From an uncultured Oscillospiraceae bacterium (GTDB taxonomy: Bacteria; Bacillota; Clostridia; Oscillospirales; Acutalibacteraceae), in assembly GCA_900540295.1 (NCBI GenBank), contig UQFM01000061.1:1-11272 (forward strand): 11,272 nucleotides of DNA, in the 5' to 3' direction. Positions 5,873 to 11,272 of the stretch are shown piece after piece. The stretch's first letter is position 1. Each line of letters begins with the position of its first letter. The translations under genes and the position numbers were made by a program. The notes below the pieces were generated by a model. The model ran no database searches and was not told where the DNA came from. It saw nothing but the letters and a program-made list of their open reading frames with translations.

Positions 5873-7324
5873 TCAGTTTGCAGTGCTTTGTGCGGTCAAT
5901 TCTACCGCCGCACGGCGTTCCTGCAAATCCTTTTCTACCTGTGCACGCTGTTCGGGTGTATAGCGGATAAACAGAAGCGGAATAATGCTCAACAAGCTTG
6001 CAAGCGCGGGGGTAAGCATTACAAGCGGCCAAATCCATGCTTCAAACGCGGCGGACTGCGTGCCGACAAATACGCCGACGCTGTCGTCAATCGCCTTGTA
6101 ATCCATCAAATGCAGCGCGAGCGTGGCAAGTCCCGCTGTAACACCGCTGGAGATTTTGGTGAAAAATGTCTGCATCGAGAAGGTCACACCTTCCATGCGC
6201 TGACCCGTTTTCCATTCCATATAGTCAATGCTGTCGCAGAAAATTGAGGTTTGCGCAATGGATACCGCTCCGAGCGGAATACAGCCAATGCCGATAAGCC
6301 CGAGACCTATCCAAAGTCCTACACCGTCATAGCCGATCAAGTAGGCAATCACGCGTACCACGATATTACAGCTTTGCATAAAAATAATCGCATTGACATA
6401 GGATTTAAAAATCTTTTTCATTTTGTCGGCGAACAGCATACCGATGAACCCGGGCGCGCCCGTAATCGCCGCGTAAATGGTGGTTAGCCCCAGCGCGCCG
6501 ATGAAACTGCCTGCGCCCAGGAAATCAGAGGGGATTTTGTATTTAAAGAAGTAAGTGACCATCTGACTGCCGAACCCGACTGCGCCAAGCAAATTGGAAA
6601 GTGTAACGAGCATCAGCATTTTGTTCTTGAACAGCAGGGAGAAGCATTCGAGCAGGGAGGTTTGCTGTTTTTGCGTGTTGACGCGAATGCGTTCCTGTAC
6701 GTAATAGGTGCGGTAGCTGAGCAATGAACCGCCCAAACCGAAAATAACTGCAAATACAACCGTCATCAACGCCATACTGCTGCCTGTGGATTTTGCAATC
6801 ATTTCCAAAACCATGGGAATTCCCATGCTGAATACACCGTAGACAACCGAGCCGATGGTGCGCGCCCATTTCACAAAGGAGTCGCGTTCCTCACTGTTAG
6901 GGGAGACCATCGCGGTGATGCCCCAAATAGAGACGTCTTGCAGCGTGTAGACAATATCCCACGCAATATACATAATTACGAAATAAGAAACACGCAACCA
7001 TAAAAGGTCTTCCCGTGTTGAAAATACAATGAAAACCAATACCGTCGTGATGCCGACGGGCAGGGGGGTATAGCGCAGGAAAGGCCGCAGTTTTTCACCG
7101 TTTTTAAAATGGTGACGGTCCACCATTGCACCGATAATCGGGTCGTTTATGCCGTCCCATACTTTCATGACAATCAGCAGTACAGTCACAACAGCGGCGG
7201 GAAACATAGCAATATCGGTCATAAAGTAGGTAAAAAACGATGCACCGATAAAGGAATATACAAGATTTTGTCCGGATAAGCCGGCGTAAAAGGAGTAACG
7301 CTCCTTTTTATCCATATATTTCAT
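5873..7324 (-). CDS. GPH-family sugar:cation symporter (MelB/YihP-like MFS transporter)
   Basis: A 483-residue inner-membrane transporter with roughly a dozen hydrophobic segments, the family's usual size. The glycoside-pentoside-hexuronide motif is at residues 54-70 (KVWDGINDPIIGAMVDR), which holds the Asp residues used for cation and sugar coupling in MelB. The loop GEKLRPFLRYTPLP after it and SIDYMEWKTGQRMEG in the second half are also characteristic. Substrate cannot be read from the sequence: glycosides, pentosides, hexuronides or possibly inositol derivatives are all open. The ATG at 7324 follows AGGGGGA (complement of 7331-7337) by 6-7 nt; the second Met (residue 4) is less well placed. 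It has its own promoter, is divergent from the M28 peptidase gene and convergent to the iol cluster, and ends in an Arg/Glu-rich cytoplasmic tail. Confidence 0.9.
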   Translation of the reverse strand: MKYMDKKERYSFYAGLSGQNLVYSFIGASFFTYFMTDIAMFPAAVVTVLLIVMKVWDGINDPIIGAMVDRHHFKNGEKLRPFLRYTPLPVGITTVLVFIVFSTREDLLWLRVSYFVIMYIAWDIVYTLQDVSIWGITAMVSPNSEERDSFVKWARTIGSVVYGVFSMGIPMVLEMIAKSTGSSMALMTVVFAVIFGLGGSLLSYRTYYVQERIRVNTQKQQTSLLECFSLLFKNKMLMLVTLSNLLGAVGFGSQMVTYFFKYKIPSDFLGAGSFIGALGLTTIYAAITGAPGFIGMLFADKMKKIFKSYVNAIIFMQSCNIVVRVIAYLIGYDGVGLWIGLGLIGIGCIPLGAVSIAQTSIFCDSIDYMEWKTGQRMEGVTFSMQTFFTKISSGVTAGLATLALHLMDYKAIDDSVGVFVGTQSAAFEAWIWPLVMLTPALASLLSIIPLLFIRYTPEQRAQVEKDLQERRAAVELTAQSTAN

Positions 7325-7356
7325 AAAAAATCCCCCTGAATAGAATTATTTTTACC

Positions 7357-7386
7357 ATTATAGCACAAATCCAGAGCGAATTACAA
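7357..7386 (-). promoter_or_regulatory. Sigma-A-type promoter of the symporter gene
   Basis: On the minus strand TATAAT (complement of 7357-7362) is preceded by TGC, an extended -10. An 18-nt spacer separates it from a -35-like TTGTAA (complement of 7381-7386). It lies about 35 nt before the start codon. Confidence 0.65.
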
Positions 7387-7408
7387 TAGAATCAGCAGTA
7401 TTGTAATT
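7379..7408. promoter_or_regulatory. Perfect 10-bp inverted repeat, candidate operator
   Basis: AATTACAATA (7379-7388) and TATTGTAATT (7399-7408) are exact complements separated by 10 bases, so half-site centres are 20 bp (two helical turns) apart. The left arm covers the -35 of the symporter promoter, where a bound dimer would block polymerase. There is no T-run terminator arrangement for either gene. The binding regulator is unknown and no regulator gene is in the window. Confidence 0.5.
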
Positions 7409-7488
7409 TTTTAAACAGGCATTTGCCGATCATATTGCATCTGTCCGCAGAGAAAATGCAAAAAACAGGAAAATATCCGAAAAAAGAT

Positions 7489-7517
7489 TTGCTTTTAACA
7501 AAAAAATGCAATATAAT
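7489..7517 (+). promoter_or_regulatory. Sigma-A-type promoter of the M28 peptidase gene
   Basis: TTGCTT (7489-7494), a 17-nt spacer, then a perfect TATAAT (7512-7517), in an AT-rich stretch about 39 nt before the ATG. This is the best promoter in the window. Confidence 0.75.
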
Positions 7518-7543
7518 TAAAAATGATATTTCAAGAGAGATTG

Positions 7544-7548
7544 GGAGG
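7544..7548 (+). promoter_or_regulatory. Ribosome-binding site fixing the M28 peptidase start
   Basis: GGAGG lies 7 nt before the ATG at 7556. The in-frame ATG at 7523 lies only about 6 nt after the -10 element and has no ribosome site, so it is rejected as the start. Confidence 0.8.
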
Positions 7549-7555
7549 AAAACAC

Positions 7556-8893
7556 ATGAAAGAAGAAAACAGAAAATATGCCGAAGCCGCTTACGATATT
7601 GTAAAAGATGCGGCGCATAAAATCGGCTCTCGTTTGCCGGGTTCTGAGGGGGAGCGCAAGTTTGCAGGCTACATGGGCGACAAGCTTCGGGAATTGGGCA
7701 TTGAGCCGAAAACCGAGGAATTTGCGGTTTCGCCGCGTTCGTCCATCGGCGGTATTCCTTATGCGGGTTGGTTCGGTCTGATTATGAGCGGGCTTGTGTA
7801 TTTTGCGCTTGAACTTCCGACAGTTTGGTTCGGAATGGCGCTTGCAGGCGTTGTCGTGGTGCTGTGGCTGGTGTTGGGCGTATTCCTCTACAAGCCTTGG
7901 TTTGACATGTTCTTCCGCCAGAAGATTTCACAGAATACATACGGCGAACTGTTGCCCGAAGACGGCAAATACGATTACACCATTATTCTTTCGGGGCATA
8001 CCGACACGAGCTGGACTTGGCGTCACTCCGAGCATGCCTACAAATACCGTGACAAGCCGATTCTCGGTATGCTTGCTACCTACGGCAAGGTCGGTTTCGG
8101 TGCGATTTGTGTGTTTTTCCTGATTGGCGTTTCTATCGCAATGACAGTAATTATGACGGCTTCGAGATTGGGCGCAGAATGGGCGTATATGGCGGGCAGC
8201 GCACAGGCAACGCAAGACTTTCTGTTTGCTATGCATTTCCTGCCCGTGATTACCGCTATTGGCAGTTGCTTTGTTATTATGTGGAACGACCCGCATGAAG
8301 AAAATGCTTCCCGCGGTGCGATGGATAACGCAACAGGCTGTGCGTTAAGCTATGCCGTGACCAAGTATTTCAAAGAGAATCCCGACAAAATGCCGAAGAA
8401 CTGCCGTATCATTGATTTTAACTGCGGTTCCGAAGAAGCGGGTCTGCGCGGTTCTATGGCGTTCGCCGCAGAGCACAAAAATGACGGCATGCTTGAGAAC
8501 GCATGGAATATCAACATTGACTCCGTTGCGGATAAAGAGTATTTTGAGGTCGTTATTCAGGACGACTGGCAGTTTACGCGTTTTGATACCGATATGGAAA
8601 AGATGTTTAAAGATACCTTTGACGAATTGGGCATTGAAAGCAAGACCAAAGGCTGTATTCATAACCCCGTTGGCGGATGCGACAGCACGCCGATGACCAA
8701 GGCGGGCGTGAAATCCGTTACATTCGCGGCGCAGAATCCTGTGATGACCTATTATTATCACACATGGCGCGATATGCCTGACCGCTTTGAGCTGGAAACC
8801 GTCGGGGACGGCTTTGACGTGGTTTTGAGCGTGATTGATAAGATTGCCGCTTTCCAGGAAGAAAAAGGCTATAACGGCCCGCAGAAGAAATAA
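7556..8893 (+). CDS. M28-family zinc peptidase with intramembrane hairpins
   Basis: A 445-residue predicted membrane metallopeptidase of the M28 (aminopeptidase Y/S-like) family. All expected metal and catalytic positions are visible: His148 and Asp150 in LSGHTDTSW, Asp257 in GAMDNATG, Glu293-Glu294 in CGSEEAGLRG, Asp322 in NIDSV, and His402 in YYHTWRDMPD. N-terminal residues 1-68 look like the usual IGSRLPGSEGE lead-in. Two hydrophobic segments lie at about 72-90 and 91-112, and two more at about 180-202 and 222-243, between the first His ligand and Asp257. There is no signal peptide. If each pair forms a hairpin, all catalytic residues stay on one side of the membrane, probably the cytoplasmic side. 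The substrate is unknown. The gene has its own promoter and terminator and is monocistronic. Confidence 0.9.
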   Translation: MKEENRKYAEAAYDIVKDAAHKIGSRLPGSEGERKFAGYMGDKLRELGIEPKTEEFAVSPRSSIGGIPYAGWFGLIMSGLVYFALELPTVWFGMALAGVVVVLWLVLGVFLYKPWFDMFFRQKISQNTYGELLPEDGKYDYTIILSGHTDTSWTWRHSEHAYKYRDKPILGMLATYGKVGFGAICVFFLIGVSIAMTVIMTASRLGAEWAYMAGSAQATQDFLFAMHFLPVITAIGSCFVIMWNDPHEENASRGAMDNATGCALSYAVTKYFKENPDKMPKNCRIIDFNCGSEEAGLRGSMAFAAEHKNDGMLENAWNINIDSVADKEYFEVVIQDDWQFTRFDTDMEKMFKDTFDELGIESKTKGCIHNPVGGCDSTPMTKAGVKSVTFAAQNPVMTYYYHTWRDMPDRFELETVGDGFDVVLSVIDKIAAFQEEKGYNGPQKK

Positions 8894-8916
8894 AGCATTC
8901 AAAACAATTTTAAAAG

Positions 8917-8958
8917 AAAAGGTTCTCAAAAGTCAGTTGGCTTTTGAGAACCTTTTTT
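8917..8958 (+). terminator. Rho-independent terminator of the M28 peptidase gene
   Basis: AAAAGGTTCTCAAAAG (8917-8932) and CTTTTGAGAACCTTTT (8941-8956) pair perfectly over 16 bp with an 8-nt loop and a run of six T (8953-8958). A T-rich run also follows on the minus strand, so it may work in both directions. Confidence 0.92.
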
Positions 8959-8974
8959 CTTATCATTCTACTCT

Positions 8975-9006
8975 TGTCATTCTGAGGCGAAGCCGAAGAA
9001 TCTCAC
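8975..9006 (+). repeat. TGTCATTCTG...GAAGAATCTCAC repeat (copy 2)
   Basis: Matches the copy at 5036-5067 at 28 of 32 positions. The internal hairpin here is GGC-GAA-GCC where the other copy has GCC-GAT-GGC, so the stem bases have changed together. It lies just after the peptidase terminator and 26 bp before a REP-like palindrome. Confidence 0.75.
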
Positions 9007-9032
9007 ACGGCACAGAGTAAATTGTACCATCG

Positions 9033-9058
9033 GTAGGGCGGGGGCTTGCCCCCGCCGC
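9033..9058 (+). repeat. REP-like palindrome, GC-rich subtype (copy 2)
   Basis: GTAGGGCGGGGGC, TT, GCCCCCGCCGC. The 9-bp stem (9037-9045 with 9048-9056) is perfect. It differs from the 2210 copy by the single base that removes that copy's wobble pair. TAAAAACCAC follows both copies at slightly different distances. Confidence 0.82.
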
Positions 9059-9066
9059 AGACAGCT

Positions 9067-9097
9067 AAAAACCACGGACTTACTCAAACCGTGTTTT
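9067..9097 (-). terminator. Probable terminator of the pyrB-flavoprotein-thioredoxin operon
   Basis: On the minus strand AAAACACGG and CCGTGGTTTTT form a 9-bp stem with one bulged G around an 11-nt loop, ending in a run of five T. It lies about 110 nt past the thioredoxin stop. Stability is moderate. The GC-rich palindrome 9033-9058, next along the minus transcript, could add to termination. Confidence 0.5.
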
Positions 9098-9208
9098 CCA
9101 ATTTTCATCGTGCAGTGCGTCAAAGCACATCAGAATTTGTTTCTTGGTCGATTTTTCGACTGCCAAATTCTGCGGCAGTTCCTCGCGGCTGAAATATCGG
9201 GTTTCAGT
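9080..9208 (-). pseudogene. Start-less 42-codon open stretch directly after the thioredoxin stop
   Basis: In the same frame as thioredoxin, immediately after its TAA, 42 sense codons run to a TAA at 9082-9080. The peptide has normal soluble-protein composition (TRYFSREELPQNLAVEKS, then KKQILMCFDALHDENWKTRF) and codon use like the neighbours. There is no ATG except codon 27 and no ribosome site, and I do not recognise the sequence. It may be the remnant of a lost downstream gene, a readthrough extension of thioredoxin, or chance. Its last codons lie inside the proposed terminator stem. Confidence 0.3.
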
Positions 9209-9526
9209 TTACAGATTCCCGCGCACAAAAGCGTCGATATCTGCTTTCTCACAGCCGCCGACGCGTCTGGCGGCTTCCTGACCGCTTTTGATGAGTACAA
9301 GAGTCGGAATCGAAAGAATCCCGAACAGCTGCGCCAACTCTTGCGCGTTGTCTACATTGACCTGACACACTTTAATATCGTTTGCTTCTTCAGCAAAAGC
9401 TTCAAGCTCCGGGTGCAGCATTTTGCACGGACCGCACCAATCTGCATAAAAGTCGAGCAAAACGGGGCTTTCGCTTTGCGAAACCTCTGCCTGATAATTC
9501 TGAAAAGTTACTTCTGTAATTGCCAT
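9209..9526 (-). CDS. trxA: Thioredoxin
   Basis: A 105-residue cytoplasmic thioredoxin, the typical family size. It shows the active site WCGPC (residues 30-34) within LLDFYADWCGPCKML, the cis-proline in SIPT (Pro74), and the late glycines in RRVGGCEKADI. It reduces protein disulfides using electrons from a thioredoxin reductase; none is visible here. Start: AGGAG (complement of 9538-9542) precedes the ATG at 9526 by 11 nt. The in-frame GTG at 9538 overlaps that ribosome site and is rejected. It lies 18 bp after the flavoprotein stop and is likely the third gene of the pyrB operon. Cys54 and Cys92 are additional to the active-site pair. Confidence 0.93.
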   Translation of the reverse strand: MAITEVTFQNYQAEVSQSESPVLLDFYADWCGPCKMLHPELEAFAEEANDIKVCQVNVDNAQELAQLFGILSIPTLVLIKSGQEAARRVGGCEKADIDAFVRGNL

Positions 9527-9537
9527 TGTAAAATTCA

Positions 9538-9542
9538 CTCCT
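9538..9542 (-). promoter_or_regulatory. Ribosome-binding site deciding the thioredoxin start
   Basis: AGGAG on the minus strand, 11 nt before the ATG at 9526. Its last base begins the in-frame GTG at 9538, which is therefore too close to be used. Confidence 0.65.
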
Positions 9543-9544
9543 GT

Positions 9545-10090
9545 TTATAAAGATTTTGCAAGCAGGTAGGCTTGCTGTAAAGCCGCCTGTGGAAGCGGCT
9601 CGGTATCTGTATTATCTGCAAGAACCGTTCCGATAATCGTTGTGTTCATCACAGAGAATGCACGTTTAGTTTGCGCTTCAATAATTTCTTTTGCCTCTGC
9701 GCCGTCAGACCCCGCCGTCAAAAGTAAAACCGATTTTTTCGGCTTCGCAACAGGCTTCAGGATTCCGCGGCGAAACCTTGCAGAATAAAATCGCTGAAAG
9801 CGGTCAAACAAGGCCTTTAAAGGAGCGGGGTAGGAGAGCAGATAGACAGGGCTTGCCACAATGACCAAATCCGCTTCAAAAAAGCTGTGCATCACCTGTT
9901 CCAAATCCTTTTTGGAACAGCCGTCGGAAGCTTTACAATACCCGCAGTCGTTACACGGCGTCGGCATTAACTCAAACAGCCGCACAATTTCCACTTCATA
10001 AGCTTTGGACAGTCCCTTGAGAAAAGCAGAGCAAAGCTGTGCGGTATGGCTGTTGCGTTTCGGCGAGCCGTAAAATATCAGCACTTTCAT
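9545..10090 (-). CDS. Iron-sulfur flavoprotein / NAD(P)H-dependent FMN reductase family protein
   Basis: A 181-residue flavodoxin-fold protein, predicted cytoplasmic. The FMN-phosphate loop is GSPKRNSHT (residues 8-16) after the first strand MKVLIFY. CNDCGYCKASDGC (Cys46, 49, 52, 58) gives CX2CX2CX5C, the compact cysteine motif that binds a 4Fe-4S cluster in archaeal and clostridial iron-sulfur flavoproteins. ASPVYLLSYPAPLKALFDR (79-97) is the second flavin-binding block. Such proteins shuttle electrons or reduce quinones, oxygen species or metals; the specific partner is not known. The ATG at 10090 overlaps the pyrB TGA (ATGA) and has only a weak ribosome site, so it probably depends on translational coupling. 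The frame is open upstream inside pyrB, but that extension would overlap the PyrB zinc ribbon. Confidence 0.88.
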   Translation of the reverse strand: MKVLIFYGSPKRNSHTAQLCSAFLKGLSKAYEVEIVRLFELMPTPCNDCGYCKASDGCSKKDLEQVMHSFFEADLVIVASPVYLLSYPAPLKALFDRFQRFYSARFRRGILKPVAKPKKSVLLLTAGSDGAEAKEIIEAQTKRAFSVMNTTIIGTVLADNTDTEPLPQAALQQAYLLAKSL

Positions 10091-11157
10091 TCGTCCGTCA
10101 GACTGTCGCAGTATTTGCAGACCGTCTTGCCTCCCTTTTGATAGAACAGATGCGGCACATAGCCCTCGGAATTGGTGACACAGCGCGGATTCGCGCAAGT
10201 GTGCGCTGTATCGTTTTGCAGAAGAAGTTGCGGTTTCGGTGCATGCATCGAAAGCATTTTAATAATCAGCGCCATGCGCGCATACATACCGTATTCCGCC
10301 TGCACAAAATATTTGGCGCGCGGGTCATCGTCCACCTCGACCGTGATTTCGTCGACGCGCGGCAGGGGATGCAGTACCGCCAAATCCTTTTTGGCAAGCG
10401 CCATCTTTTTCGTGTCTAAAACGTAAATGCCTTTTTGCGCTTCGTATTCTTCCACTGAGCGGAACCGCTCCTGCTGAATCCGCGTCATATACAGCACGTC
10501 TAATTCCCCAATCGCTTTTTCCAAGCTGTCCGAAAAGCTGTAAGCACAGCCGCTTTCTTCCAAAATATCCAGCATATATTGCGGCAGCTGTAATTCGGGT
10601 GTGGAAATCATAATGAAACGGTTGCCTTTGTATTTGGAAAGTGTTTTAATCAGGGAATGCACGGTACGTCCGTTTTTCATATCGCCGCAAAGTCCGATGG
10701 TTAAACCCTCTAACGTGCCTTTTTCGTAGGACAGCGTAACAATATCCGTCAGGGTTTGTGTGGGATGCAAATGCCCGCCGTCACCCGCATTGATAATCGG
10801 TATATCGGAATACAGCGAAGCGGCGTATGCCGAGCCTTCCACGGGGTTGCGCATGACAATCACATCCGCGTAGCCGCTGACCATGCGAATGGTATCTTTG
10901 AGACTTTCGCCTTTGGCAATAGACGCATTCGAGGGATTGTCAAACCCGATAACCTGCCCGCCGAGACGAAGCATAGCGGTTTGGAACGACATTTTGGTGC
11001 GGGTGGACGGCTCATAGAAGAGCGTCGCCATAATTTTGCCGTGGCAGGCGTCCGTGAAAATGGACGGATTATCTTTAATCATACCTGCCAGTGCAATGAT
11101 TTCCTGCAAATCCGCCTTGGAAACCGTTTCCAAATCAATCAGATTGTGTGCCTGCAT
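10087..11157 (-). CDS. pyrB: Aspartate carbamoyltransferase catalytic chain with C-terminal PyrI-type zinc ribbon
   Basis: Catalyses carbamoyl phosphate plus L-aspartate to N-carbamoyl-L-aspartate, the committed step of pyrimidine synthesis. The 356 residues include a full catalytic chain (about 1-305): STRT (51-54) binds carbamoyl phosphate, with AKGES (81-85), VMRNP, HPTQTLTD (131-138), GRTVHS (163-168), MTRIQQER and HPLPR (263-267). A roughly 45-residue tail follows with Cys321, Cys326, Cys347 and Cys350. This CX4C-X20-CX2C arrangement, and its NPxC and CKYC context, closely match the zinc domain of the regulatory chain PyrI, but PyrI's nucleotide-binding domain is absent. Start: the ATG at 11157 has GGGAG 11 nt upstream and aligns with the usual N terminus. 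Alternatives are ATG at 11175 or 11208, without clear ribosome sites. Little upstream DNA remains, so regulation is not visible. Confidence 0.93.
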   Translation of the reverse strand: MQAHNLIDLETVSKADLQEIIALAGMIKDNPSIFTDACHGKIMATLFYEPSTRTKMSFQTAMLRLGGQVIGFDNPSNASIAKGESLKDTIRMVSGYADVIVMRNPVEGSAYAASLYSDIPIINAGDGGHLHPTQTLTDIVTLSYEKGTLEGLTIGLCGDMKNGRTVHSLIKTLSKYKGNRFIMISTPELQLPQYMLDILEESGCAYSFSDSLEKAIGELDVLYMTRIQQERFRSVEEYEAQKGIYVLDTKKMALAKKDLAVLHPLPRVDEITVEVDDDPRAKYFVQAEYGMYARMALIIKMLSMHAPKPQLLLQNDTAHTCANPRCVTNSEGYVPHLFYQKGGKTVCKYCDSLTDE

Positions 11158-11168
11158 AAGTTTAACAT

Positions 11169-11173
11169 CTCCC
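11169..11173 (-). promoter_or_regulatory. Ribosome-binding site deciding the pyrB start
   Basis: GGGAG on the minus strand, 11 nt before the ATG at 11157. It favours that ATG over the in-frame ATGs at 11175 and 11208. The spacing is slightly long, so the choice is tentative. Confidence 0.5.
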
Positions 11174-11231
11174 ATAGTATTGTGCCGAAATATGTTTGCC
11201 CGGCGCATAACATCTTCATTGTATATTTTAC

Positions 11232-11272
11232 CTGTCTCTTATACACATCTGACGCTGCCGACGATAAGGCTC
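11232..11272. other. Nextera mosaic end, Read-1 adapter and i5 index (library artefact)
   Basis: CTGTCTCTTATACACATCT (11232-11250) is the complete 19-bp Tn5 mosaic end. It is followed by GACGCTGCCGACGA (11251-11264), the complement of the Nextera Read-1 adapter. The last eight bases TAAGGCTC (11265-11272) are the complement of GAGCCTTA, which I recall as Nextera i5 index S521. None of this is genomic. Confidence 0.97.

Noticed and set aside
5813..6247. 144-codon open frame on the plus strand
   Set aside because: It lies antisense to the symporter gene, has no ribosome site and encodes a Cys/Arg-rich composition typical of a shadow frame.
7379..7408. Inverted repeat as a terminator
   Set aside because: A T run follows the right arm, but the arms are AT-rich and no gene reads into the site from either side; it sits in a divergent promoter region.
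1..11272. Mosaic ends read as a genuine Tn5-type composite transposon
   Set aside because: The bases next to the two ends (12-20 and 11223-11231) are not a 9-bp target duplication, and the right end continues into Read-1 adapter and index.

Overview
The window reads as a metagenome or isolate contig from an anaerobic member of the Bacillota, most likely class Clostridia (an Oscillospirales/Ruminococcaceae-like gut organism). This rests on strong Shine-Dalgarno sequences, moderate GC by eye, the gene content (CoA-acylating IolA, iron-sulfur flavoprotein, PyrB with a PyrI-type zinc ribbon) and abundant short palindromic repeats of the 'GTAGGGGCG...CGCCC' kind. Species cannot be named from the sequence. 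Both ends carry sequencing-library sequence: positions 1-11 are the tail of the Nextera/Tn5 mosaic end, and 11232-11272 are a mosaic end, Read-1 adapter and what looks like an i5 index. The biological sequence is therefore about 12-11231.

Positions 12-5412 (+ strand) hold a myo-inositol catabolic cluster in the order iolD (5'-truncated by the contig end), iolE, iolA, iolG, followed by a small TfoX-N-domain gene and a strong terminator. IolG oxidises myo-inositol to scyllo-inosose, IolE dehydrates it, IolD hydrolytically opens the ring, and IolA converts the malonate semialdehyde produced at the end of the pathway to acetyl-CoA. IolB, IolC and IolJ are not visible and may lie upstream. Each gap after iolE contains a repeat-derived sequence: a hairpin element, a half hairpin joined to the 3' end of a REP-associated (RAYT, Y1/HUH) transposase gene, and a second repeat family.

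Positions 5413-5872 form a gene-free island at a convergent junction, packed with palindromes: two single elements, one inverted BIME-like pair and one long hairpin that probably terminates the gene from the right. Positions 5873-7324 (- strand) encode a GPH-family sugar:cation symporter. Positions 7325-7555 are a divergent promoter region with good sigma-A-type promoters on both strands and a perfect 10-bp inverted repeat over the symporter -35. Positions 7556-8893 (+) encode a membrane-embedded M28 zinc peptidase, closed by a textbook terminator.

Positions 8894-9208 are a second convergent junction with one copy of each repeat family, a probable terminator, and a short open stretch directly after the thioredoxin stop. 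Positions 9209-11157 (- strand) look like one operon: pyrB (with a C-terminal PyrI-like zinc ribbon), an iron-sulfur flavoprotein overlapping it by ATGA, and thioredoxin.

No wholly new system stands out. The most interesting items are the transposase remnant joined to a half palindrome within a family of covarying palindromes, the PyrB plus zinc-ribbon fusion co-transcribed with two redox proteins, and the M28 peptidase whose membrane hairpins interrupt its catalytic domain.
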